The notes under the pieces: generated by a model
Database searches by the model: none
Told to the model about the DNA's origin: nothing
Seen by the model: only the letters and a program-made list of their open reading frames with translations
Made by a program: the position numbers and the translations under genes
Shown: positions 45,284-55,385 of the stretch, one piece after another
How positions within the stretch are numbered: the stretch's first letter is position 1
How the letters are laid out: each line of letters opens with the position of its first letter
NCBI RefSeq assembly: GCF_027497215.1
Contig: NZ_CP114904.1
Coordinates: 1,488,001-1,552,000 of the forward strand
Length of the DNA: 64,000 nt
Source of the DNA: Micromonospora sp. WMMD812
GTDB lineage: Bacteria > Actinomycetota > Actinomycetes > Mycobacteriales > Micromonosporaceae
Reading direction: 5' to 3'

Positions 45284-46255
45284 ATTTGCCGGGAGCGGTC
45301 TCGGTCAGCCGTAGCGGCCGGTAGCCGTCGGTGTCGAGTTGGGCGAGTTCGCCGTCGATGTCGACGGAGTGGGTGCCGTAGAAGTGCACGTTCTCGTGGT
45401 GGGTGCGCCAGATGTGCGCCAGGACCTCGTCGTCGACGTCGCGGTCCGGCGCGGGGCGGCCACGCCGAGGCCGTGGTACTCCGTTGGCCAGCAGACGATC
45501 GTGTTGGTGGCCAGGGTCAGGCACCACATCTGCTCAGTCTGCTTCTCGTGATGCCGACGCTGCAGCGCTCCCTCGCCCGCGTACGCGAGCGAGCGGCGCA
45601 GCGCGTGCAGGTTCTCGCCTTTGTTCAGCTGCCGGGCGATGCGCCGCCGGTAGGTCTCGTCGGCCAGGTACCGGGTGGCGTAGACGGTGCGGCACAGCGC
45701 CCCGTACTCCTTGATCGCGCTGGTCAGCGCGTTCTGCTGCCGTTTCGAGGAGCACAGTTTGCAGACCACGGGCGCCGTGGTGGCGTGCCCGCCCTGCACG
45801 GACGCGGCGACCCGCAGCAGGTCGTCCCACGTGTTCGTGATCAGGTCCAGGTTCAATCGGCGGGTCAGCAGCATCTCGGCGCGCGGGTACCGGTCCAGGA
45901 AGTCGGCGCGGGGGCCGGCCCGGTACAGGGTGATCTTCCCGAGGTCGCGGATCCGCGGTGAGAGTTGCTTGCCGACCAGGTCGAACAGGGCAAAGGTGGC
46001 CAGAGTTGCGCCGTGGGTGTTGGTGGTGTGCTCGAACACCGGCAGATCGGTTTCGTTGCCCCAGCCCGTCGAGCACGTAGTGCGGCTCCGGCCGGTCGCC
46101 ATGATGACCTTCGTGTCGAACGTCGGGTGCTGGTCGGAGACGTGGGTGTAGGTGGAGACGCCCTGCGCGCGGGCGAAGTACCGCGACAGGTGCCGGGCGG
46201 TGATGCTCTTGCCCTTGACCGGGGCTTGACGGTGCGTGACTACCCCTGGCAGCAC
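45282..46255 (-). pseudogene. Tn3-family transposase, C-terminal part, frameshifted
   Basis: The leftward frame 46255-~45450 reads ARHLSRYFARAQGVSTYTHV, then NTHGATLATFALFDLVGKQL, SPRIRDLGKITLYR and TNTWDDLLRVAASVQGGHAT, the DDE C-terminal domain of Tn3 transposases. It shifts frame near 45450 to the typical end HHENVHFYGTHSVDIDGELA..QLDTDGYRPLRL. Only about a third of the ~1000-residue protein remains, and no resolvase or terminal repeats are evident. Confidence 0.85.
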
Positions 46256-46643
46256 ACTCTGGCTGTGGTGGGGATGGTGGGTCCGCCGCCCGGATCGCGG
46301 TGGCGTTGGTGGTCGCCACGACGAGGTCGCGGTGCCCGGAGAATTGCGCTCATGGCTTGCGCCCCTGCCTCGGCGCGCCGCAGCAGGGTCAGCCGCCTGT
46401 TTTCCTCTGACAATGACGGGCCTGCTCGACGATGGTGTGCTGCAGCAGTTCGCGGGCCGCTGGCCGTCACCGGGCTACGGTACCTGGGTTGGGTCACCGC
46501 CGACCGTTGCCTCGCCCTGCCACGACCCTGCCTGTGCTGCCTACTCCTGATCTTCTGACAGAAGGTGTGTCCTGGCGCGGGAGATGCTAGACCACTAGCG
46601 TCCCCCTGATGTGCGACATGAGGGTCTGAGTCGAAAATGAACC
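46256..46643. other. intergenic between two transposase remnants
   Basis: No gene. Possible upstream decayed parts of the Tn3-like element in other frames. Confidence 0.35.
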
Positions 46644-46850
46644 TCAGTGGACCGGGGCGACGGTCGCCTGGTAGCTGAGTTGGTGGAGTTGGCCGATGAG
46701 GTGGCGGGCCTGTCGAGCGGGGTCGGTGCGGGTCAGGAAGTAGGCCGCACCGAGGTCGTGGTAGTCGGCATCGTTGCTGATCATGTGCCAGATGGCGGTG
46801 AGGATGAGGAGTCGTGCTTCCTCAGCGGCAGATCCGGATGCCGCCGGACG
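46644..46850 (-). pseudogene. IS110-family transposase, C-terminal fragment
   Basis: The frame ends ILTAIWHMISNDADYHDLGA then AYFLTRTDPARQARHLIGQL..HQLSYQATVAP, the terminal helices of the IS110/IS116 family. The RuvC-like N-terminus is missing. Confidence 0.75.
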
Positions 46851-46884
46851 ACGAACAAACATGTGCTCTGGCACACTCAGCGGC

Positions 46885-47082
46885 GTGTTGACCACCCTCA
46901 CCCTGCGAAACGTCGGCACCGCCGCCATCGTGGTTGGACTACTCGTCGCGGTCCTTACCCTCGGCACCGCCACCGACCGTCCATTCATCCTGGCTGGGCT
47001 GCTCGTCCTCGTCGGTACTGGCCTGCGGTTGGAGGCTGCCGTCCGCGCCCGAGGCACACGCCTCCAGGGCACCGGCCACTGA
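46885..47082 (+). CDS. small two-helix membrane protein
   Basis: A 65-residue frame with GTG start and two hydrophobic helices (LRNVGTAAIVVGLLVAVLTL and FILAGLLVLVGTGLRL) flanked by a basic tail. No family is recognised. It lies opposite the IS110 fragment and ahead of the trypsin-type system, so it could be a chance frame. Confidence 0.4.
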   Translation: MLTTLTLRNVGTAAIVVGLLVAVLTLGTATDRPFILAGLLVLVGTGLRLEAAVRARGTRLQGTGH

Positions 47083-47427
47083 TCTTCAAGGCAGTGCACG
47101 CAGTATCGCCATGTAGGCGCGACCGATGCGGCCAGATCGGCACGACTCCTCGCCGGGGCGCCGCCGCCCCCGCCACTGCGTACCGTGACGCCCGATTGGT
47201 GGCATGGGGGTACGCCTCATCGTGGCCAGCGATCATCTCGCCGCGGTTCGGGACGGCACTCAAGGGTTCCCCACATCTGGCCTGAAGGATCAAGAGCGGC
47301 CCGGCCGAGTGCCATGGCCGCGCCTGCCCCGACATCGGCCTGCAGACAGGAATCTCTTGTCGCCTCGGATAACCCACTGTTCCCGAACGGGTGCTCGGTG
47401 TGGGAGTGTCGCGGCTGGGAGGTCTCC

Positions 47428-50400
47428 ATGCCGCACTCGCCTAGGGATCATCTCGTTGACCTCGCCCGTGAATGCGCCGTCCGGATCGAGGATGATGCCG
47501 GCGGGTTTCTCGGCTCCGGGTTCTTTGTGGCCTCGGGTCATGTCATGACCTGTGCGCATGTCGTCGAGGGCATGACGGCCGGTCGGTTGCGGGTGGGGTG
47601 GTCCAACGCCCGGTTGCAGGTGTCGGAGGCGGTATGCGTTCCCGAGCATGCCGGGGCGGGGCGAACGTACGAGGTGCCGGATCTGGCCCTGCTCAAGGTG
47701 GACGCACCACCGGGTCATCCCATCGTCTGGTTGTCGCGCTCGGCCCCGTCGGCCTGGACCCAGGCGATGGCGATCGGGTTCAGCCGTCAAACACCCGCGA
47801 CCCACCCGGCCGCGGACACCGCGACGTTTCAGGTCGTCGGTTCCTCCGCCCCACCCCTACTCAAGGTGCGCGACGGGCGGATACCGGCCGGCATGAGCGG
47901 CAGCCTCGTCCTCGACATGAACGCCGGGTCCGTGTGCGGGGTGGTGAAGGCCGCCACCGACGATCCGGGGAGTCCGGAAGGATGGATCCTCCCGAGCCAG
48001 CACGCCTGTGCGGCCTTCGACGGCCTGGCGGAGGCCAATGCACAACGGCATCCGCGCGGCTCAGCCTGGTGGAAACTGGCCACGCACCGGGCGGCATTGG
48101 CCCGGCGGCTGTTCGGCATCGCCTACCCGGCCCGGACTCCCGAACCGCCGAGCGATCCGCCGCCCTCGTGGTGGCTGGATCCGCGGCACCGGGTCGTGAG
48201 CTTTCTTCCCCGTCCCGAACTCGACGTGCTGACCGCCTTTGCGGCCGACGAGGCGGCGAGCGCACCGATGATCAGGCTGCTGCGCGGCCCAGGTGGCTCC
48301 GGCAAGACCCGCCTCGCTCTGGAGCTGGCCGACCGCCTGTTCGGGCAGGGTTGGGTCGCCGGCGTGCGGCAGCCACCGGAGGCCGAGGACGTGCGCCGGC
48401 TCGCCGACATGATCCAGGAGGCCACCGACCTGGGGCACCGGGTGCTGGTGGCGTTCGACTACGTCGAGGGCTACCGCACCGAGCTCGAGAGGCTGGCGGA
48501 GGCGGTTGCGCCGGACGCGGTGCGCTTCCTGCTGCTGGCCCGCTCGGCCGGGACTTGGTGGACGCGGTTCTCCCCGGGAGGCGAGGCGCGGTATCGGATC
48601 AACCGTGAGCCGATCGTCCTCGGGCTGCCAGGAGACGGGCCGGATGGCACGAAGGCCGCGTTCACCGTTGCGCTGCGGACGTTCCGGGAGCACATGGGCA
48701 GCGCGAGACCGGACGGCGAGGCGGGATCCGAGCTCGTCCGGCGCGCCGCCGGCTGCCGCGACATGCTCACCCTGCACGCCGCCGCGCTCGTCAGCGCCAT
48801 TCACGAGCGTGATCACGGAAGCCTGCCAGTAGCGTCGGCCTCATGGGCGGACTCGCTGGATGAGCTGGTGCGGCACGAGCAGCGGCACCTAGAACGCGCT
48901 GGCCGCCGGCTACGGCTGGATTGTGACCCCGATCTGACCGGCGAGGCGTTGCTGCTGCCGAGCCTGTTCGCCGCCCGAAACGCGGCTCAGGCCGGTGAGG
49001 TGGTCGGCCGCCTGTCCGCGATCGCGGGCCCTCAGGTCAGGCCGCTCGCCGGCCTGCTGCACGAGCTCTACCCAAACTCGACCGCCCTGCGATGGTGGGC
49101 GCCGTTGCCCCTGGACCGGCTCGCCGAGACCCTGCTCGCCCAGGTGGTCGAGGACGCGTTGGACGGGCCGGCCTACCTGGGGGCGGTGTTCGCCTCTAGC
49201 GCGGTGTGGCAGGCTGTCGATGGGCTGGTCCTGCTCCTGCGGGTTGCCACTGACGACAGTGTGCCTGAGGCGATTCGGCGCCAGGTCGACGCGGGCCTCG
49301 ACACCGTCGTACGGGCCCGGGGGTTCCTTCTGCTGGCGGCGCTGTGGGTCGCCGAAACCCGGGTTCATGGCGAGGCACCTCGCACCAGCCGCTATGTCGC
49401 CGGGCTCTCTGCAGCGGACGCCCTCGGGCGGGTCGAGGATCTGCGCCGCAGCGGTCGGCGCAGCCTGCAGGAGTTCGCGTTGGTTCTGCTCGACCGCGCG
49501 GAGGAGGCGGCCCGGCAGGCGCCACGGCGGGACAGTCTGGTGACTCGAATCGTCGGCGGGGAACGACCGGCGCTCCCGCCGATGCTCGTCATTCTGCGCG
49601 CCATGATCCTCGTGCAACTGGAACGCTATGCTGAGGCGATTAGCCTAGCCGGCGGCCTGATTCCCGACCTGCGGGCCGACGTGGCCGCTCGCGCAGCCGA
49701 AAACGTGCCGCCCGAGCAACCTCTCTTCCGCATCGGGATGCGCGGCGACCGGTTGCATCTGCTGGCCTCGGAAGGCGATGGCAGCGAGATCTTGGCGATG
49801 GCGTTACAGGTGCATGCCGCGGCGTTGGAGGGTGACGAGCAGGACGGCGCCGCGCTGACGTTGCGCGCCGAGGCTTGCGAGGTCGCCCGCCGAGGCTCGA
49901 TCTGGAATCGGGATCTCGCGCGGCGCCTGATTTATTACTTGTGCGAGCTGGCCGAGAAACACAGCAACCGGGGTGATGCCTCCGCGGCCGAGTCGCTGCT
50001 GGTCGAGGCGGCCGAACGCGCCCGCGCCCAGCTGGAGGACACCCCGAAGACCCCGCTCGTGCTGCTCGCCCGCCTGTTCGACCGTCAGGGGCGGCATGAC
50101 GAGGCGGCCGTGTTACAGCGTCAGTTGGGTGGCGAGGCCGATGGCATCGAGCCGGATCCGGAGGCGGCCGTCTTCGAAGAGGTCACGGCTGGTTGGAGGC
50201 GCTCGGTCGAGCTGGCCGGACGCGGTCTCCTGGCGGAGGCGCGGTCTGCGGCCCAGGTGTACCTCAATGCCCTGCGGGACTTGGCTGACGAGGACCCGCA
50301 GACGTACACCGAACACCTGCCGCTCTTTCTCTGCCAGGCGGCCGAGTTGGAGCTGCCGCGGGACAAGCTTGATCTCTACGGTGAAGCGATCCGGGTGCTT

Positions 50401-52680
50401 CGCATGAAGGCTCGGGCTACGCCACCGGATTTGCACATGCTCGGCCTGGTCCATCTGAATCTCGCCGACTGCCTCATCGATCTCGATCGTCCCGAGGAGG
50501 CGATGGCCGCCGCGACCGAGGCCGTGCGGTACTTCGACCGGTACGCCGAGCATGCGCCCGGAAAGACCGCTTCCCGGCTAATCACCGCTCTGCACATTGT
50601 GGCTCAGACCGCCCCTCGTGCAGGCCGACCGGATCTGGCGGCCGAGGCGGCCCGGCGCGCCGACGAGCTCGTGCGGCAGCACGAGGGTGATCCCCGACTG
50701 CAGAACCTGGTGGCGGTGCAGATGCTCCGGTTCCAGGAACTCGAGAAACTACGTGCCGCAGCGCAGGAGGCCACTGAGGCGGGCATGGCGGAGCGCGCCG
50801 CGGAGCTGCTGCGTCAGGCATCCGTAATCGGCCGCGACATGCTCGGCTGGCGGATGTCCGCACAGAACAGGAAGGCGTGGGCGGCCCGGCTGCTCGCCAT
50901 TGCCCTTGGTCTGCTCAGAGCAGGCGACAACGAGGAGGCGGATCGCGCTGTCGACGACATCATCCGGTCGGAACCGAGCCTCCTGGCGCATTCCGCCCGC
51001 GTCCACATCCGGCGGGGTCATGCGGCGTTTCCGGATGTCGTCGAGGCGGTCGATGGGCTGTTGCGAGCATGCCGGGAGGCTGGCGAGACCGGCGAGCGCC
51101 GTCTCATCGACGAGGCTGTGCAGTGGGTTCAGTATCTGGCGCACCGCCCAGAGGCCGCGGAGCACCAGGACGCGATCGTCGGGCTGCTCCTGGGGGTGTT
51201 GCCGCTTCCGGTCGATGCCAAGGCGGCTATTCGGGCATTGCTAGGTGTGGTGGAGCGCGTCACCGAGGACGATCTGCCCAGCGATGCCGGTCCGGCCTTG
51301 TGCGCGGTGGTCCGGCGGCACGATGACCCGGTTCTCGCGCACTTGGTGTCCACGGTGGCGGTCAAGGTGCCCCTCGATGCTCGCCACGCCGTCTACACGG
51401 AGCTGGACGCGGTCATCCGCACTTGGAGCGACGCGGTGCGCGAGGAACGCTGGACGGTCGTCGCGATGATTCCCTGGCTGCGCAGTCAGGCGCTCAGTGC
51501 GGCGGGACGCCACGACGAGGCGGCATCCGCACTGATCGAGGCCGTCCCGTGGGTAGACGCGCACTGTGAGCAAGATGCCGACATGTTCCGGGTCGTGGTC
51601 CGCGGCTACCTGCGCGCCTGCCGCGATGCCGGCCGGCCGCAGGACGCGGTGGACACGATCGGCGCCCTGTCCGCTGAGTCGCTGGCGATGCTGATGGCAA
51701 GCGCCACAGCTCGGGCAGAGGTGCTCGGCTGGCAGGCAGAGACGGCCGGCCGGCTCGGCTACGACGAGCGGGCGCGCCTGACGGCAGCAGCACTCGCCGC
51801 GGCGTACGACTCGGGCGAGATGACTGTGATCCATCGTGCGCACCGCGACCACGCCCGGGCCGTGGGGCTGCGCGACACCTTCGACCCCGACGCTTTCGCC
51901 CACCTGATCGCGTCCGGCGTCGTCGGCGTCGGCCTTGGTGCTCCCTTCGACGTAGGGTTGGCCGCCAACTCGCTGAACCTGCAACTGTGCTGGCACGACG
52001 TCGGAACGGTCGCCGGTCTGGCACGCCGCGTCGACATCATCGACGGGGTGCGTTTCGGCGAGGCGATTGTCCCCGCCCTCAGCGAGAACGCTCAGCGCAT
52101 GCTCGACCGCGTGCTCGACGCGGTGGTGACCCAATGCGGTCCGGGCCTCGTCGAGCTCACCGCGGTCCGGATGCAGTGGGATCCGTACATCGCTGCGGTC
52201 GTACAGGCGCGGCGAGGCGTCGCGGGTTGGTTGCGAGGGCTTCACCGACTGCTGCCCGACTACATAGGCACCGACTGGGAGGCGGTTGCACACGCGTACA
52301 CGCTCCTTGCGGAGGGACACGACGAGGCCGCCCTGGACGTCGCTGTCGACGGGACGGACCAGGTGCTCATCGCCCGCTGCCGGAACGCGGTGCGGGGCAG
52401 GGTACGGATCGATGCCGACCTGGCCTTCGCGATGCCGGTCGCCCTGCTCTTCCGCCACGTCTTCGTGGCGTCGCAGGGCGGCCCGGCCGACGAGGTCGAG
52501 GCGCTACTGACCCAGTTGGACGGGTCCGAGCCCTGGTCCGATCTGGTTGCCCGACTCCGCGCTCTGCTCGGCGGGAGCCGGGACCGCCGGCTCGCCGAGA
52601 CACCGGATGACACGCACCGAGCGGTGATGAACATGCTGCTGGATGCCATACCAGGAGAGGACAACCGTGACCGAAGCTGA
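47428..52680 (+). CDS. trypsin-like protease / P-loop NTPase / TPR-like conflict protein
   Basis: A 1750-residue multidomain protein. Residues ~7-185 form a trypsin-like serine protease with His44 (VMTCAHVVEG), Asp85 (VPDLALLKVD) and Ser157 (IPAGMSGSLVL). Residues ~255-460 hold the NTPase: Walker A GPGGSGKT (287-294) and Walker B LVAFDYVEGY (Asp344), STAND-like. The following ~1250 residues are helical repeats (DGAALTLRAEACEVARRG; ESLLVEAAERARAQLEDT; LADCLIDLDRPEEAMAAATE), consistent with TPR-type sensor arms. The ATG at 47428 has a GGGAGG site. The architecture parallels the caspase-type protein at 19819-24876 but with a different protease, as in modular NTP-driven conflict systems. Confidence 0.87.
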   Translation: MPHSPRDHLVDLARECAVRIEDDAGGFLGSGFFVASGHVMTCAHVVEGMTAGRLRVGWSNARLQVSEAVCVPEHAGAGRTYEVPDLALLKVDAPPGHPIVWLSRSAPSAWTQAMAIGFSRQTPATHPAADTATFQVVGSSAPPLLKVRDGRIPAGMSGSLVLDMNAGSVCGVVKAATDDPGSPEGWILPSQHACAAFDGLAEANAQRHPRGSAWWKLATHRAALARRLFGIAYPARTPEPPSDPPPSWWLDPRHRVVSFLPRPELDVLTAFAADEAASAPMIRLLRGPGGSGKTRLALELADRLFGQGWVAGVRQPPEAEDVRRLADMIQEATDLGHRVLVAFDYVEGYRTELERLAEAVAPDAVRFLLLARSAGTWWTRFSPGGEARYRINREPIVLGLPGDGPDGTKAAFTVALRTFREHMGSARPDGEAGSELVRRAAGCRDMLTLHAAALVSAIHERDHGSLPVASASWADSLDELVRHEQRHLERAGRRLRLDCDPDLTGEALLLPSLFAARNAAQAGEVVGRLSAIAGPQVRPLAGLLHELYPNSTALRWWAPLPLDRLAETLLAQVVEDALDGPAYLGAVFASSAVWQAVDGLVLLLRVATDDSVPEAIRRQVDAGLDTVVRARGFLLLAALWVAETRVHGEAPRTSRYVAGLSAADALGRVEDLRRSGRRSLQEFALVLLDRAEEAARQAPRRDSLVTRIVGGERPALPPMLVILRAMILVQLERYAEAISLAGGLIPDLRADVAARAAENVPPEQPLFRIGMRGDRLHLLASEGDGSEILAMALQVHAAALEGDEQDGAALTLRAEACEVARRGSIWNRDLARRLIYYLCELAEKHSNRGDASAAESLLVEAAERARAQLEDTPKTPLVLLARLFDRQGRHDEAAVLQRQLGGEADGIEPDPEAAVFEEVTAGWRRSVELAGRGLLAEARSAAQVYLNALRDLADEDPQTYTEHLPLFLCQAAELELPRDKLDLYGEAIRVLRMKARATPPDLHMLGLVHLNLADCLIDLDRPEEAMAAATEAVRYFDRYAEHAPGKTASRLITALHIVAQTAPRAGRPDLAAEAARRADELVRQHEGDPRLQNLVAVQMLRFQELEKLRAAAQEATEAGMAERAAELLRQASVIGRDMLGWRMSAQNRKAWAARLLAIALGLLRAGDNEEADRAVDDIIRSEPSLLAHSARVHIRRGHAAFPDVVEAVDGLLRACREAGETGERRLIDEAVQWVQYLAHRPEAAEHQDAIVGLLLGVLPLPVDAKAAIRALLGVVERVTEDDLPSDAGPALCAVVRRHDDPVLAHLVSTVAVKVPLDARHAVYTELDAVIRTWSDAVREERWTVVAMIPWLRSQALSAAGRHDEAASALIEAVPWVDAHCEQDADMFRVVVRGYLRACRDAGRPQDAVDTIGALSAESLAMLMASATARAEVLGWQAETAGRLGYDERARLTAAALAAAYDSGEMTVIHRAHRDHARAVGLRDTFDPDAFAHLIASGVVGVGLGAPFDVGLAANSLNLQLCWHDVGTVAGLARRVDIIDGVRFGEAIVPALSENAQRMLDRVLDAVVTQCGPGLVELTAVRMQWDPYIAAVVQARRGVAGWLRGLHRLLPDYIGTDWEAVAHAYTLLAEGHDEAALDVAVDGTDQVLIARCRNAVRGRVRIDADLAFAMPVALLFRHVFVASQGGPADEVEALLTQLDGSEPWSDLVARLRALLGGSRDRRLAETPDDTHRAVMNMLLDAIPGEDNRDRS

Positions 52681-53167
52681 GCTCACCGCTGCCGCCGTTG
52701 ACGAAGCCGCCCGCTGGCGCCGTCAATTCGGTGTCACCCTGGCCATGCTCGTAGCGTTCGCAGCCCTCGTAGCGGCGATGATTTGGCTTGCCCGCAGTGA
52801 CGACGCCGTCTGGCAGCGGCGGGTGTACATCTTCGGTGCTGTCGAGGCGATAGTCTTCACCGCGGTCGGTTGGCTTTTCGGCCGCGAGGTCAACCGCTCG
52901 GCGGTGACCACGGCGCGCGCCGACGCGGAGGCGGCTCGGCAGGAGGCCTCCGACGCCCGAGCGGAGGCCGGCGACGAGAAGGCTCGGGCGAGTCGCGTGG
53001 ACAGCACGCTCGAGGCCGTCCGAGCGGCGACTCGCGCCGCGACGGCTACAGAGCAGCACGGGATCAGCGACCGCGGTGCCGGAGCCGGCCGGTCTGGCGG
53101 ATCCGTCGTGGATCTGCGCACTTTCCTACAGGAACTCTTGGACCCGCCATCCGATCGTCCTGATTAG
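52667..53167 (+). CDS. two-helix membrane protein with C-terminal coiled coil
   Basis: A 166-residue protein overlapping the end of the trypsin-like gene by 14 bases, with its own AGGAGAGG site before the GTG at 52667. Two membrane helices (FGVTLAMLVAFAALVAAMIW; YIFGAVEAIVFTAVGWLFG) are followed by a strongly charged Ala-rich coiled coil (ADAEAARQEASDARAEAGDE) and an acidic tail. Coupling suggests it works with the protease-NTPase protein, perhaps as its membrane anchor, target or pore. Confidence 0.75.
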   Translation: MTEAELTAAAVDEAARWRRQFGVTLAMLVAFAALVAAMIWLARSDDAVWQRRVYIFGAVEAIVFTAVGWLFGREVNRSAVTTARADAEAARQEASDARAEAGDEKARASRVDSTLEAVRAATRAATATEQHGISDRGAGAGRSGGSVVDLRTFLQELLDPPSDRPD

Positions 53168-53573
53168 AGGAAACTCAGGCGTGGAACGCACCAACGCCTC
53201 AAGCAGAAGACCGATCGAACCCCGCAACACCGGCCGCATCTGCCTCGACCGCGAAGTGCTCATCGGTTGACGCGGACGGAGAGGGTTCGCCGGAACCAAC
53301 AGGATCACCACCGTAACCTGCCCGAACCCACGCACCCGCCGCGAACGCCCAGCCTCGGCTCGGACGGTAAGGGTATGCCGACGCGGCGCTGCTCGCGGTG
53401 CACGGAGCAGCCGCCGCCCGACGACGCCGACTTGACAGATCTGGTCCATACGACAAGCACATCCCTGTCGCCGAAGAGCTCACCGGATCGGGACAGGCCC
53501 AATCCGGGATTGGCGGCTTGCTGATAGTTGATGCCCTCCCGAACGGGTGGGGCCGTAGCGTCGAGCGCATTCC
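53168..53573. other. intergenic with a possible HipA-like trace
   Basis: No intact gene. One frame near 53440-53555 reads TGSGQAQSGIGGLLIVDALP then NGWGRS, which loosely resembles the HipA N-terminal D-S-L-P-D-G-W-G-R motif; a stop follows at 53556 just before the IS110 sequence. Confidence 0.25.
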
Positions 53574-54577
53574 GCTCTCGCCATCACGCTCCTGCTCGAG
53601 CGCGGCCAGCGGGTCCTCTACCTGCCAGGTGTGGCGGTCAACCGTATCGCCGGTGCATACCGCGGCGAGGGCAAGACCGACGCCAAGAACGCCGCCGTTA
53701 TCGCTGACCAGGCCCGAATGCGGCGTGACTTGCGTGAGCTACACCTTGACGACACCCTGCTCGCTGAACTTCGCATGCTCACCGCCCACCGCGCCGACCT
53801 CGCGGCCGATCGCACCCGCACCATCAACCGGCTTCGAGTACGGCTGCTCGGCATCTTCCCCGCCCTGGAGCGGGCATTCGACTTCACCAACCGCGGACCG
53901 CTCGTGCTCATCAGCCAGTTCCAGACACCCGCCGCTCTGACCGCGATCGGGCGAGAGAAACTGGAGCTCTGGCTCCGCGAGCGCAAAGTCCGCCACGCGA
54001 ACAAGCTCGCCACCGCGGCGATCCAGGCTGCCGAAGCTCAGCACGTCCGTGTTCCCGGTGAGGCAATGGCCGGGGAGCTCGTCGGCCGGCTTACAGCCAA
54101 CGTCATCGACCTCGACCAGCAACTCGCCGAGCTGGACAAGCTCATCGCTGACCGATTCCACCGCCACCACCATGTCAAGGTGATCACTAGCATGGTCGGT
54201 ATCGGTGACCTCCTCGGCGCGGAGTTCCTCGCCGCCACCGGTGGCAACCTTGACGGGTTCGCGTCCGCTGACCACCTCGCCGGCTACGCCGGACTGGCAC
54301 CTACGCCACGCGACTCCGGTCGGCGCGTCGGCAAACCTGCACCGCCCGAAGCGCTACAACCGCCAACTCCAACGCGTCTTCTACGCATCAGCCCTGATCA
54401 GCATCCAGCGCAGCCCCTGCTTCAAAATCCTTCTACGAGCGCAAACGAACTAAGGGCAAACGCCACGGTCAAGCCGTCCTTGCCCTCGCCCGGCGCCGCG
54501 TGAACGTCCTCTGGGCAATGCTGCGCGACAACCGACCCTACGAAGAAGGACAATCCCTGACCGCCCTCGCCACTTGA
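53574..54577 (+). pseudogene. IS110-family transposase, degraded
   Basis: The central frame (53574-~54330) gives ALAITLLLERGQRVLYLPGV, AYRGEGKTDAKNAAVIADQA..RMRRDL and the transposase_20 segment ITSMVGIGDLLGAEFLAATG..FASADHLAGYAGLAP. The N-terminal DEDD first Asp region is missing (in-frame stop at 53556). The C-terminal part continues in other frames (HRPKRYNRQLQRVFYASALI; then FYERKRTKGKRHGQAVLALA..RRRVNVLWAML) to a stop at 54577. At least two frameshifts make it inactive. Confidence 0.85.
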
Positions 54578-54921
54578 CAAACGGCATTGAGAATCAGGCG
54601 GAGACGACAGCCGTCCGGGTAATCCGCTGCAACCCCTGACCCTCGGCCATCGATACCTGCCGGACGAACACCTCAGGGCGTCTGCCACCAGCCGCCACCT
54701 CCCACAGCAAACCGATGGGAGACAGTCTGCCCGGCACGTCCTCAGAACTGACGGATTACACGATCAACGTTCAAAGACGAGGCACTAGCTTGATCTTCAA
54801 CCTGTGCGTCGTGGCCTCGGGCCCTGGTCGGGCCCCCGCGCCGTCTCCCGCCGACACATCGGCCGCCGCGTCCGCCTCGAATGCGCTGTTGATCACAAGA
54901 CGGTCAGCCTTCGGCCGAAGG
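54578..54921. other. intergenic, IS110 end and no gene
   Basis: Begins with the probable IS110 3' flank (CTTGACAAACGGCATTGAGA). Nothing else is recognisable. Confidence 0.4.
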
Positions 54922-55338
54922 TCACCTCCTGCCGACCTGCATGGGCTTGGAGCACAGCACGTCCGGCAGTGGCAAGTAGCCAAGTGCCTGCCAAAACTGC
55001 AACGCGGCGGCGTTGTCCGGCATGACGAGCAGGTTCACCCTCGGGCAGTCCAACTGCCGAAAGCGGCTCTCGAGTTCATTCACCAGCCGGGTGGCTATGC
55101 CCCTCCGGTGGTGGGCAGGGTGCACAGCGAGTCGCAGGATCCAGCCCCGCCGCCCGTCATAGGTCCCCATGATCACGGCCACCACCTCGCCGCCCAACTC
55201 GGCAACCAGGAACAGCTCAGGGTCGCGGGTGAGCTTGGCTTCCAGCTCAGCGCGGGGAAGGCCATCGCGACCAGCGGCTATCCACACCGCGACGACAGCG
55301 TCGTAGTCGCTCCACTGGAACTGGCGGATGTGAATCAC
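54922..55338 (-). CDS. GNAT-family N-acetyltransferase
   Basis: A 138-residue single GNAT domain: IRQFQWSDYDAVVAVWIAAG start, GEVVAVIMGTYDGRRGWILR, the acetyl-CoA loop VHPAHHRRGIATRLVNELE and the VMPDNAAALQFWQALGYLP signature. The GTG at 55338 has a GGAGACAGG site. It is divergent from the methyltransferase at 55386. The layout resembles RimI-like or antibiotic-modifying acetyltransferases. Confidence 0.92.
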   Translation of the reverse strand: MIHIRQFQWSDYDAVVAVWIAAGRDGLPRAELEAKLTRDPELFLVAELGGEVVAVIMGTYDGRRGWILRLAVHPAHHRRGIATRLVNELESRFRQLDCPRVNLLVMPDNAAALQFWQALGYLPLPDVLCSKPMQVGRR

Positions 55339-55385
55339 AACCTGTCTCCTTGCCCGCGCCCTGCTGACGCGGTTTGCTCATCGAC

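Noticed and set aside
51241..52458. 405-residue minus-strand frame inside the trypsin-NTPase gene
   Set aside because: Antisense shadow with no domain features.
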